Position numbers and translations under genes: made by a program. Under the pieces are notes generated by a model that worked only from the letters and a program-made list of their open reading frames with translations, did no database searches and had not been told where the DNA came from. Positions 44,608 through 55,459 of a DNA stretch of 64,000 nt are shown piece by piece. The stretch is from the NCBI GenBank assembly GCA_951812925.1, contig OX638368.1:11735994-11799993 (forward strand), written 5' to 3'. Every line of letters begins with the position of its first letter. Position 1 is the first letter of the stretch. The DNA is from Calliopum simillimum (lineage: Eukaryota; Arthropoda; Insecta; Diptera; Lauxaniidae).

Positions 44608-45335
44608 ATACCCTACACCCAGGATATATTTATTTTGTCCTACCCTACACCCAGAGAAGGAGGCGTGGCAGGTATAGAAAAGTATATATATTCTTGATCA
44701 GCGTTACCTCTTGAGTCGATAAAGCCATGTCCATCTGTCTGGCTGGCTGTGGCGATATTTTTTACGGGAAAACTAAACATGATAATCCAATAAAATTTGG
44801 TGCGTTGGCTTTGTCGTAAAAGTTAGCTTGTGGGATTGAAAATGAGCAAAATCGGTCAACGGACACGCCTACCGCCCATACAAAAAATGTATTCAAAATG
44901 CAACTATAGGAGTATTTTTCACAACAATTCAACCAAAATACACTTAAATACTTCGAATTATTAGCGGAAGCTCTGAGCAAAAACTGGATGATTCAGAAAA
45001 AAGGGCGTGGCACCTTTTAAATAAGCAAAAGCTTTAAAACGCTATACTAAAAGCGTTTTTTGAGATAATCAAGCTAAATTTTACTCAGGCACTAAGAACT
45101 ATAAATGCAAGCTCTCGACAAGAACTTTATGAAATCAGTCAAGAGGGCGTGGCACCTCCATTATAAGCAAAAGCTTCAAAACGCTATACTTAAAACGTTT
45201 TTCGAGATAATCCAACCGAATTTCACTCAGACACTAAGAACTATAAATGCACGCTCTGAGCAAAAGCTGGGTGAACTCGGACAAAGTGGCGTGGTACCTC
45301 CCATATTAGCAAAAATATGGGAGGTACCCTTGTTT
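44608..45335 (-). mobile_element. Dispersed fly repeat, minus copy
   Basis: Starts TTATACCCTACACCCAGG and contains, reversed relative to the copy at 41976, GGCGTGGCAGGTATAGAAAA, TATATATATTCTTGATC, GTCGATAAAGCCATGTCC and GTCAACGGACACGCC. Three 142-bp units follow, with GCGTGG(C/T)ACCT words near 45006, 45148 and 45290, exactly 142 bp apart. The (CCAG)n run is reduced to CTGGCTGGCTG. The far end lacks the second TACCCTACAC terminus, so the copy is truncated there. Confidence 0.75.
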
Positions 45336-45344
45336 TCTCAATAG

Positions 45345-45565
45345 GTCACATGTGGCTCTTCTTCAATAAGTTTTCGAACAGCAACGACGTTTTCTGGTAA
45401 AACAGCTTTTTTGGACAACTTTTAAGTGGGTCGCCTTTAAGAGAAGTCAGTCTGCACTTGGACTCTTTCGACCACTCATGCACTCTGGTCTTGGTCTTGG
45501 ATAGTGCTTTGTTGCCAAAACCTCTGCCAATCTATACAGCTTTATTAAGAAAAACTTACTTGAAA
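45345..45565 (-). pseudogene. mariner relic, N-terminal part
   Basis: Minus-strand residues such as ALSKTKTRVHEWSKESK resemble the mariner second helix-turn-helix (W-x-x-x-F-x-x-G-R). After a frameshift, RKLIEEEPHVTY follows, matching the usual V-x-x-L-I-x-x-D-x-x-x-T-x-R segment. The reading breaks at the dispersed repeat. The remainder on the same strand appears at 44225-44600. Confidence 0.5.
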
Positions 45566-46058
45566 ATCGTGAAAAATCATCGCTTGGAAACTTTCACAAA
45601 ATACATAATTCCATTTTTTCTATGAATTGAGTTTTCAAAATGATTAAAATGCAATATTACAATGCAACCTGAAAGATGAGTTATAAAAAAACTTACCCTA
45701 CACTAGGCCAACAGAATGGTCTAAGTAAAAGTCTGATTGTCTATGGCCTCCAGCTTATGCAAAAATTGTTACAAAGCATTTCTAGAACAACTTGATGAAC
45801 GACATGTCTGCTATCTGCAGATACTTATGTACAAGAAGATAAAGCAGTCATATGATATCTCGCTAAGATCCTAAGTAGTCCGTACGTTAAACCAATTAAT
45901 TATTGGTTTGGTTGCAGTTCGGTGAAGTTGAATATTGATTTGATTACAGTGCACCAAGTTCAAAGTTAACAAAATATTTTAAAAAAATTAAAAAAAGTGT
46001 TTATTTTCAGAAAACTAAATTGTTCTGATAAAAACAAGAATTAAAATAAAGATACATA
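45566..46058. other. Spacer, nothing seen
   Basis: A/T-rich DNA with no supported feature. It may include decayed mariner flank. Confidence 0.4.
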
Positions 46059-46788
46059 CGTAGGGTACTGTTTCTATTTCGGAAATTGGCAAAACTAATG
46101 TCAATAGCTAAAATCTGCTAACACCATAAACGTTTTAGCATTAACGTACTCACAACGTTTTGATGTACAAGTGCTATTTATTTTGTTTACAGTGAGTTAA
46201 GAAAATCAATTTGGCGAGCCTTTTTTGAGCGATTGATAAATTATTGGGTATGCAACGAGAACAAGCTTTTTTTACAAATAAGTTTTCATGCAAAATCCAA
46301 TCAATTGAAATAGAACTAATGTGCACAGATGCTTCTTTCTTACAATATGTCACATGACTATCTTGCATTATTAGTTCATTCACTGGGTCGATGTTTTGTG
46401 GCACAACTACCGATTTTGGACGACCTTCACGGAATTCGTCGGCGACCGAACTACGACTTCGATTGAATTCACTATACCAGCAATATACTGTGCTTTTTTA
46501 TAGTGTTTTATTGCCATTCAAAGAACTGAGTTCATGGACACATTCTTGTTGAGATGATTCACATCGAAATTTGTGAAAAATAATCCAGCGAAAACCTTCA
46601 CTTGAAATTTCCTTTTTATCGCCAAATTGATATTCTTAACTCATTGTAAACAAAACAAATAGCACTTGTACATCGAAACGTTGTGAGTACGTTTATGCTA
46701 AAAAATGTCAAACTTCTTTATGGTGTTGCCAGATTTAAGCTATTGACATTAGTGTTGCCAGTTCCCAAAATATAAATAGAACCCTTCG
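46059..46788 (-). mobile_element. Deleted mariner with about 150-bp inverted termini
   Basis: Ends are CGTAGGGTACTGTTTCTATT (left) and the complement of CGAAGGGTTCTATTTATATT (right), flanked by TA (46057-46058 and 46789-46790). The inverted match continues about 150 bp inward. It runs through ACTAATGTCAATAGCT, AACACCATAAA, ACGTACTCACAACGTTT and ATGTACAAGTGCTATTT, and on to TTGTTTACA-TGAGTTAAGAA and ATCAATTTGGCGA. This is much longer than the ~30-bp termini usual for mariner. The middle holds the N-terminal half of a transposase on the minus strand. Confidence 0.8.
46190..46640 (-). pseudogene. mariner transposase N-terminal half, truncated
   Basis: Reading down the minus strand from about 46640: an N-terminal stretch with HKFRCESSQQECVHELSSLN, one in-frame stop, then STVYCWYSEFNRSRSSVADE. 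FREGRPKSVVVPQNIDPVNE follows, and then an open stretch (46404-46174) with LIMQDSHVTYCKKEASVHIS. This is the mariner two-helix-turn-helix DNA-binding region and linker. The frame then runs into the terminal repeat (LTHCKQNK), so the whole catalytic domain is deleted. Inactive. Confidence 0.8.
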
Positions 46789-49041
46789 TATTTCAAAAAT
46801 ATTGGAACCCTTAAAAAAGTAAAACTTTATTTTATACACTGAATTTCGTTACAGTGATAAAACATTTTTAAATTAATTTTTGCTCTTTAAGTTCCAGTGC
46901 ATGTTTTAACAATAGATAACCTATGTAATATTTTTGTGCATAAATAAGGTTTGCCCTACTTTTTCTGCAAACAAACAAAATTTTTTTTTTTTTTTCAATT
47001 AAAAAATAAGTCCTTGCATTATTCAGCATTTAATCGACATTTATGTGTCAACAAAAACCGGAAAACACAAAATTTATATTTTTGCTTCATTTTTAATTTT
47101 TCGATTGGGCATTAAAATTGACAGCATTGATATGTGATCGCATAATGTTTGGCCTCTGTGTTCAATATGTCAAAGCCGCTGCCATGGAAAGGGAAAGCCA
47201 TATGGACACTGTGCCACATAACGAATGTTTGATGTAGGATTTTTAGTTTTTTTTTTTATAATTTGTAACCAAATTGACAAATATTGATTGGAAATTTTAT
47301 TTTTAGTTCATTTTAGGAACAAAATAAGGGATGAGAAAGCATAGCAAGGAAGAAGGGGTTGCTAAATTTTCATTATTGACAAAATTTTTTTTTTTTTTTT
47401 TGTGTGTGTGCAGCATTAAGCGCTCAGCGTGTCAATTAAAATTTAATGTCATTTTATAAATTGATACCCTAGAGAAAGGGGTTGCTGTAATTAAATACGA
47501 ACAATTAATGTACGCCATAGTGACATACTTAGCAACAGAGCTGTAAAATGCGGAACTGAAATTAAACTTTATTATTTTGATTAAAAAAAACTTTATCATT
47601 TGAGCAACAATTTGTATCAAATCAATCAAGATCGTGCCACACCTAGCATAGGTAAATGTGCAACAAAGCAACGAAAAATATAAACACAGAAATTGTTGCA
47701 TTTAAGCTGCAACTTCTAAAGAAAAAAAACCTCATAAGCAAAATTACTGCTCACCAAAAAGTAGAGAAAATGTCTTATGTTCTTATTCGCTTGCAACAAC
47801 AATCCCTATGCAACATATGTTGTTAACGATGTAAACGTGTGGCAAAAACAACGACAATAATGGCGGTATAAAAAAAAGCTGCCCTTTGCTTGCGTTTGCA
47901 AATGCAACCAGCTCGTTTTGCGGTTATGTTTTCTTTGTGGTTTTTCTTCAAACCAATCTACTACTAGCGTGATACTCTCTGTATCACCCCGTCACCCTTT
48001 TTGAATGGTCATCATTACTCAACTTTTGCTGCTGCTGCTGCTCTTCGATGAAAGTGAATAAGTGCGGCAGCAGGTTTCAGCAGCAGAAGATTTTTGGCAA
48101 AGTTTTGTAGTGCAACCTCACGTTTTTTGCGCTACTCCTGACTCGCATACTAATCAATGTGTATCCTAATAGTAAATCCTGTCAAAAACGAAAAACTTAA
48201 AATGAAGGTGGAAAACAACGACTTTTATACTTTGCAGCACGTGTGTTTGGATGCTACTATTGCTGCGTTGAAATTAACCCTCAAAGTGTTGAAAAAAAAC
48301 TTCTAAAAATGAGAGTCCAAATGTTAAAAGACTGAAATGACAAATTGTGCCCTTTAGATCACTCAAAATTCATTTAAAATTAGACCGAAACATAATGAGG
48401 CTTTCTAGGTATACAAAGACAGTCACCAAACTTATTATTGTTTTTGGCCAAGGGTTGTCTGATTGTCTGGATTTTCTGGATTGTCCAGAATTTTAGTCTG
48501 ATGTCTAAAGTTCAGGTATTTCAGATTATCTGATGTGTACATGATATTCGAACTGAAAAAATAAAATTAGAAACGCAAATGATAATATTGTAGATATGAA
48601 AATCTTCTTTTCCATGTGGATAAAACGAAGGCTTCCATTATTTCCTGCTTTAGATCAACTAATTTATAGATTGCCAATATTAAAAAGCTTTTTACTCACA
48701 TTTCAAAAACTAAAAAAATTCTGGAGAAAATGAGATAAGTTCATAAACTTAAAATTCTTTGCTCAGAAAAATCCAGATTTTTTTTTTTAATCTTCAGAAA
48801 ATAATTTTTTTTTTTTTTTTCAAGTATAAAAGTCCATGCGAAACTAAATTTGGATTTGGCAACCCTAAGTCAGCCCAAGTACTGGGCCGTATAAATATTT
48901 ATTACACATTCTTACTATAGGCGTGACCACTGAATATAAACTATTGACTATACAGTAAACATATAAATTCTATTTATATTAACTATTTACTATCTTTTGA
49001 CTTTCGACATTTTCTATTTATTATTTTGACTATACATATGG
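46789..49041. other. No gene seen
   Basis: More than 2 kb of A/T-rich DNA with poly-T runs, a GCTGCTGCTGCTGCT run near 48030, and a short GACTATT/TATTTAC-rich degenerate patch at 48930-49030. No gene supported. Confidence 0.45.
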
Positions 49042-49217
49042 GTGATTCTTAGATAACTGTGCTTTTTCGAGTTGTAAAATTGGCAGATAATTTTTTTGGA
49101 TTTTTGCAAGTTTTTTCATGCTATCTTGTGTAAACACACTCTTAAAACTCATCTTTTAAGTAGATCAACTACAAGTGTGAATATACGGCTTTGAGGTCGA
49201 AATTAAGAAATTTTGCT

Positions 49218-51081
49218 GCCACGTTTGTGACCAAATTGCCACGTTTGTGATATTTTAGCCACAGTATGGAAAAATTATGGTTTTGAAGCGTTTTGATGAG
49301 AGATATATTGCATATAATGACAAATTTACACTTTAAGACTAATTTTTCAACAGTGTCACGTCGCCAGTGGTCCATTTTTTTATGCCCTATCGCCCTAAAA
49401 ATCAACAATGGTTTCCTGTTCTCTGTTTTTATAGCCGTTTATGGTGGATTAGGATCTCCTAATTACAAATCTGATCTTGATTTTTTTCTATTACATCAGC
49501 ATCCTTAGTTATCCCTGCTCAAAAGTGAAAAAGTCACAATTTTGACATCTACTTAACAAAAACAGCAACAAGTAAAATTAATATTTGTCAATGGATTCAG
49601 ACAGCCAAATTTATTAACAACAAGACATAATTTACCGATTCCCAATTGGATTCCTAGTTTCCGGGTTATAAGCCTTTAAAAAAAGGATACCTCTCAATAA
49701 CACACAAAGGATTTTCTGGACCGAAAAATTAACAGAAATGCATAGTGTTATTATTTTTATCAATAATATAATTTATCACAAAAATTTTAAGTCCTTGCAG
49801 ACTAAAATCGGATAAAAAAATAAGGCTCTATTGTAGATTAAGTGAATGTACAGATGAAATTTTGATTCTGTTAATTTGCAAAGCAACAGTTTAGTAGGGT
49901 CATTCACTAAATCTAGCATAGAACTGTAATTTTTCATGCGGTTATGGTCTGCAAGGTCACGAAATTTTTGTTATTAAATATGTTATTGATAAAAATAATA
50001 AAACTTGATTTTTTGTAACTTTTCGGTCTCAAAAAATCCTTTGTGTGTTATCGAAAGATATCCTTACTTTAAACGCTTATAACTTGGAAGCTGGGAATCC
50101 AATTGAAAAACGGTTAATTATGTCTTGCTAACAATAAATTTGGCTGTCTGAATCTATTGACAAAAATTAATTTTGCTTGTTGTTGTTTTTGTTCTATAGC
50201 TTTAAGTATATGTCAAAACAGTGATTTTTTCACTTTTGAGCAAGGATAACTCAGGATTCTGATGGTGCAGAAAAATTTTTGTATTAAAAACATAATTAAT
50301 AGCCTTCAGCTAAACATCTAGGGCTGTTCAAAAAAAAAAATTTTTCGAATTTCCATCACGATCTACATCATGACAGAATATCCCAAAAAATTTTTCAGAT
50401 TTTTAAATTCATATTTAAAGGTGGCTCAAAGCAGAAATATATTTTTGTTATTTTTTTTTTTAGCATTAATTATAAAATGTTGTCAAACAATTTGAAAAAT
50501 TTGTTTTAGAGTAACTTAAAAACATTCATTTTGTTTGTTTTTTAATGAACTTTAAAACCTACGTTGTAATTTTGACAAAAAAAAATTTACACTTCTTAAA
50601 AAACGAAAAACTGCCCTAAGAAGGCGAAATTTTACGGTTTTTCAAAGAAAAAAGTTATCGTGCTTTAAACGAATTGAACATTTTTTAATTTACAAGATCT
50701 CATTCAAAAGAGCTCTTAAAAACCTTCAAGACCAGACATGTTAAGACTTTTTTGGGCCAGCAGGCTCGATGACATAACGTTTGAAACATAGTAATGCAGC
50801 CCTGGGAAGGGCAAAACGCTTTTTACTCAAGAGGGAGGCATCGTACAAAAAAGTGCCCATGGCATAAAATGCTTAAAATCATCCAAGGAACACGTTTGTG
50901 ACATTTTTGATGCGCCACGTTTGTGACATTTTTGTAGTTTATCGCTCATTGTAAGGCACGCTTTTAAATTCAAGGTTTTTCCGAAAGAATTTGGGGTCAT
51001 GTATGCAAATCTTACAAAAAAATTGTTTCATGCATAAAATAAAATGTACTACCTGGGAGTGTCGACTGCCACGTTTGTGAC
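49218..51081 (+). repeat. Five scattered GCCACGTTTGTGAC words
   Basis: CCACGTTTGTGA(C/T) occurs at about 49219 and 49239, again near 50891 (as AACACGTTTGTGAC) and 50914, and at 51068. All are in the same orientation and surround a hairpin at 49420-50330. Two of them are followed by CATTTTTG-type sequence and two by CCA-AATT. They may belong to a single larger element into which the hairpin inserted. Confidence 0.6.
49420..50330. mobile_element. Hairpin element D, about 320-bp arms
   Basis: The left arm (about 49470-49790) is mirrored at about 49960-50290. Examples: CTCAAAAGTGAAAAAGTCAC (49520) against TTTTTTCACTTTTGAGCAAG (50225). TCAGACAGCCAAATTTATT (49598) pairs with TTTGGCTGTCTGAATC (50140). 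GATACCTCTCAATAACACACAAAGGAT (49687 on) pairs with its mate at 50035-50060. The outer limits are uncertain, and no target duplication was found. Its interior phrase matches hairpin C at 43263. No coding capacity. Confidence 0.75.
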
Positions 51082-51299
51082 CATAATTTTAAAAAAAAAA
51101 ACTGTTTTTGTTTATAAAATGCCCTATAAAACGCAAACAGATTAATTTTTGGACGCGTCTGGACATGATGACTTTTTGTTGATAGATAGTGATCAGAATT
51201 AAAGCATATGTATCGCAATCTATTCAGTGAAACAGTAGTACCATGCAGTAGTAGCATAATGCTTTCAAAAATTTTTTTTTTCCAAAACTAGGGGACAGT

Positions 51300-51400
51300 T
51301 TTCAAAAATCATAACAGTCTTGGTCTTGCTCTTGCAAAATTACCAGGATCAAGAACAAGACTCAAGACCAAGACTAATTTTGCTCATCACTAATTAGGGA
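51300..51400. repeat. Short CTTGGTCTTG hairpin
   Basis: GTCTTGGTCTTGCTCTTG (51319) faces CAAGAACAAGACTCAAGACC (51351), making a short stem. The adjoining right side is AATTTTGCTCATCACTA, possibly an element terminus. Confidence 0.5.
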
Positions 51401-51435
51401 ACAGGCCTGAATTTTTAAATTTCAAAAATTTTTGG

Positions 51436-51812
51436 AAATTGAACTTTTAGTCATATATTTGCAAAGATCGACTTACATATAAATCTATCAATGCATTTTT
51501 CTAACACATAATTATGACAAATCTGCTACCAACCGCGAGTTCCTTGGTTTAACTCACGCCCAGGCCAAAAACACAAAAAGTTTTCAAACTTGCAATTTTT
51601 CAATTATAATTAATTTAGTAAAATAAATATAATTATAATTACAACAAAAATAGTCTGATGAGACTTTGTGACGAAAGACGAAACATATGTCACTATAGCC
51701 GTGTTTTTAATCCGTTCCTTGATTTGTCATAATTATGTGTTAAAAAAATGCATTGATAGATTTATATGTAAGTCGATCTTTGCAAATATATGACTAAAAA
51801 GTTCAATTCAAA
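51436..51812. mobile_element. Foldback element E carrying a SINE fragment in its loop
   Basis: The left arm (51436-51521) contains AGTCATATATTTGCAAAGAT, CGACTTACATATAAATCTAT and a stretch ending AATTATGACAAAT. It is matched by the right arm (51721-51812) with few differences. The loop (51522-51720) contains the SINE fragment. The SINE either inserted into the loop or was captured when the palindrome formed. Confidence 0.8.
51526..51680 (+). mobile_element. Truncated copy of the 228-433 SINE
   Basis: Starts within the tRNA-like part (CTACCAACCGCGAGTTCCTT) and keeps a mutated B box (GGTTTAACTC). It follows the first copy through TTTTCAA-CTTGCAATTTTTC, AATTATAATTA and AATAGTCTGATG, and ends in GACGAAAGACG. 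The A-box side is missing. Confidence 0.75.
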
Positions 51813-54409
51813 AATCAATTTTCTATATATAAAATGTCATAAAGTAACACACTTAAAAATTCTTAAAATTTTTGGAAATTTTAAACTTTTTGAACCTTTT
51901 CCAAACTTTCTCATATTTTCGGCACCATAATTATTTTTGACTGTATACGACATTTTCAAAATTTCAATTAAAAATTCGATTTCAAAATTTCTTGAATGTT
52001 TCTATAATTTTGAAGTTTTTTCGATTTTGTCCAATACCACCATTTGTCGGAATGACGAGCTTAAATGCTGGTAGATTTATCCCATCCAGACTGTTTAATT
52101 TACTTTCGTGCTCCAGTGTTTCCGATGAAAATTTGATTTACATGATTTGATATGTCATTTATTTTAAAAAACAATATTTTGACATAACTCTAACAAACTT
52201 ATAAACAAAATGTTGCGAAGCACACTTTTGGAAAAAGCTGATCTATGATAAAGATATTATTTAAAAATAAATGTAACTGTGCTTCCCTATATTGCTACAA
52301 AACTTGATTTATGTGTTGGTTATAGTTTTCTGTGTGAAATATTTGCCTTACATCCACAAGACCGTCCATAGATGGTCTTTAAAATTTTTAACTCTGATGA
52401 AAAATCTATCGAGAAACAGATTTCGGATTTGTTTATCCTTGTACCAAAATTAACCCTAAACATACTTATATTCACAAAGTATAGAACTTGTTATTTCTTT
52501 CTTGCCAGTTTAAGAGTTTAAAGCATAAACTGCTTTACATAATTTTTTATGCAACTGGGCTTAGAACTTTCTTTTAGTTTCCTATAGAGGTTAAACCTGT
52601 TGTATACAAAAACTAAAAAGAAAAAACCCAAGACGTGCTTTCAAAACAAAAAAATCAGCAACAACAATAAGTAATACTAGAATGTTATATGGGTGAGCCA
52701 TCATTTTGAAAAATGATGCCAAAAAATGTGCTCAGCTTTTTGAAGTAATAATCGTTTGCTTTTGCTTGTAAAGGACAAGGCAGGTGGCATAAAAGTGCAT
52801 ATGAATGAACTCTACACGACGACGACGACATGCTTATCTAAAGAAAACGTTGCTCACAGCATTTCAGCAATAGTACTCGTAAATAACCTTTTACGCTGGC
52901 ATATAGTACTCTTTTCCCACTTACAGTTTTTACTACTAAAACTAAGTTTTTGCTTTAGTACTTTTGCAATACCTGCATATTGTGCACTGTGTACTTAACC
53001 CAGTTTTATTGTGAATTCGAATTTTCAGCTCTTGGTATTTTCACCATTAATGCAACTTGTAGTTTTGAAGTAAAAAATAAAAAATACTGCGAAACATCAA
53101 AAGTTGTTGCAGAAGAAAGAAAATTCCTCATTCATTCATTTGTCTTGCTCACTCGCAATTTTCGTTAAGACAGCTTGAAAATTTATGCACGTATTTTTGT
53201 AGATTATATTATATGTATGTATATGTGCACACACATATGTATGCAATATTTTACATATTCAACACGTACGCATACACACTTGCAAATCATTTATTACTTT
53301 CACTAACAATAAGTTAAAAGTTCAAGTGGGTTGATGGGAGTGCGCACTTTTTCCTAAGATCCTTATTTTTTGATATGATTTAGCATTACGAAAGGTGCAT
53401 TAAAACGTATGCTGCAGCAGTGAGAAAACATTATTCTTCAAAAAATAATGCATTAAGCTGTCGCTTCTTCTGAAGTCATATTAATTGTGTGACCCAATTT
53501 TGTGCAGCATTAATTTTTTATAAATAATAAATATAAAAATTTTCTTATAAAAATTATGTTTCTTTTATACGTTTGAATCCTAAAACATACAAATATTTAC
53601 TGTCACAGCTTTTGCGATCATTTGCCCAAAAAAATATGCAACAATGTTTTTTATGCAATATAAAAGACTGTACAATAATATTGTGTTACTGCTTTTTTTA
53701 CGCAGCATATCGAAAACAACCCATTGTAAATCACAAAGATTTTTAATTAAACTTGAAACCTGTCACCGTTGCAATATCTCATTTTATGATCCTGCCGCGC
53801 TATTGCGCAGCGACATCCCATGCACAGCGCCGTCGTCATCGTCATCAACCGAGTGCAGGGTTAATTTTTGTGTTAATATTCAAAGCCATGCCAGGCCACG
53901 CATAAATCACAGTGTAGTGGTGGCCGAGACAACCAACATAATACAACGCAGCAGCGGCGCTGCTCAAAGCCAAGATACAACACACAGAAAACAATAAAGT
54001 TCGAAGGGATGGTTCTCTCTACTTTGTTTTTGCATTTTGTTTGTTGTCCCCGGCTCGTTTTAATTGAAGGTGAAAATCCTTGTGCCAAGGGTTACCCAAT
54101 GTGTACGAAATTGCAAAGTAGTCAAAATATGTACAAAGACAACAACAAGCAGCGAACGGGGAGGATGGGATGAGACACAAGGAAATGCAGAAGCAAAGAC
54201 AACATGAAGATGACACAAAGTTGAAAAGTGAATGAGAAATACTGCTGATTACTTCTATTGTGTGAAACGTCCGACATGAAGAAAAATAGCATTAGAATTG
54301 CGGCAGAATTGTAAAATGTGAAAAAGTCAATATAAAAGTATATATTTTAAGCCGGTCTTGATTTGTCTCTAAAATAAATAAGAAATATTAGAAAAAAACC
54401 AAAGCGTTT
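51813..54409. other. No gene seen
   Basis: A/T-rich DNA. A 117-codon plus frame (53644-53997) crosses a slightly GC-richer patch at 53790-53960 with GTCGTCATCGTCATC words but has no domain. No repeat or RNA gene is supported. Confidence 0.45.
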
Positions 54410-54625
54410 TATTTTGTCAACATGTTTTATATAGAAACGTCCGAGCGGTTTTTTACCCTAGCTGTTTTTTATTTAACAAAAGCGTTAAGTTTTGACTACA
54501 CGTTTTGAATTGAAACGTCCGAGCGGTTTTTTACCAGAGCAGTTTTTTATTTGACCAAAGCTTAGTTTAATTTAGTTTAGTTTTGACAGCATGCCTTATA
54601 TTGAAATGTCCGAGCATTTTTTTTT
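54410..54625. repeat. Three-copy repeat GAAACGTCCGAGCGGTTTTTT
   Basis: GAAACGTCCGAG falls at 54434 and 54512, and GAAATGTCCGAG at 54603, with spacing 78 and 91 bp. The units also share ATTTAACAAAAGC-T-AGTTTTGAC and an A-GTTTTATAT-type lead-in. Confidence 0.8.
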
Positions 54626-55020
54626 AAGCAAATTTATTGATTCCTTATTAAAAAAGACACCTAGATTAATAAAAAATTACACCCAGAAGGGGCTTTTAAA
54701 GATAACGCTGATGAGGTATAGGGTTAAAATAAATTTGCTGACTTTTTTTAAAAAAAAAATTTTTTGGGTCGCACTAACATTTATGAGAAAACTTTTAGCT
54801 AATTGTATGAGCTTTCTAAGGTTGTTTTAAATGTTTAAAAAGATTTCACAAAATTTTGGACCTTCAAATTTAATATTTTGAATTTGTATTCCTATTTTTT
54901 GAGTTTGGCGACCATTTTGTAAGAAAAAGGTCCTGTAAACATACCTTTTTATAATTTTTATTAGAACTCTCGTTAAATTTCCTCAAAGTCGATAGTACAT
55001 TTGTCAAACCAGTTTTTTAA
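54626..55020. other. Spacer, nothing seen
   Basis: A/T-rich sequence with long A and T runs. No supported feature. Confidence 0.4.
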
Positions 55021-55024
55021 TTTG

Positions 55025-55215
55025 AGGTCTGCCACGCTTATTGTTTTTCCAAGACAATGCTACGTGTCACAAATCGATAAAAGCTATATTCGAAATGAAT
55101 TATTTCCGTTGCGAATTGCTTCTCACTTATTCTCCAGATTTGGCTACCAGCAAGTTTGCAGACCTAAATACGTGCTCGCTGGAAATAGATATAGACCGAA
55201 TGAAATGGTTATCGC
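55025..55215 (+). pseudogene. mariner transposase fragment
   Basis: The plus frame beginning at 55041 reads MFFQDNATCHKSIKAIFEMN, then LLLTYSPDLATSKFADLN. The QDNA-x-H motif carries the second catalytic aspartate. YSPDLA is the hallmark preceding the third, where the aspartate of the usual AP-S-D is lost in this copy. Only about 55 residues are recognisable and no termini are visible nearby. Confidence 0.75.
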
Positions 55216-55459
55216 ATCATAATAAAATCAAATTCGATCAAAAAAGTTGTTCTTCTTCATAAGACCGAGAACTTATCAGACGATGTGTTATATATCCGTA
55301 TTATTTTCGGGAAATTTACGAAATTCCTCAGAACAGAAATTTTTGCACTTTGAAGTTAGAGTAAAAGTAATCTAATTGTGCTGAAACCTGTTGAAATCAC
55401 TTAAACATGACATTTATTATTTTAAAAACATATAAAACGTCCCTGGGTTCGTATACAAA

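Noticed and set aside
44225..45565. A complete mariner pseudogene annotated as one feature
   Set aside because: The two parts are separated by a 728-bp repeat, and I could not verify continuity or terminal repeats, so they are listed separately.
37949..51405. hAT element with TAGTGATGAGC ends
   Set aside because: Two occurrences of the word in opposite orientation are 13 kb apart with no 8-bp duplication or hAT coding sequence between them.
53644..53997. 117-codon plus frame as an exon
   Set aside because: No recognisable domain, and it includes triplet-repeat-like words typical of fly noncoding DNA.
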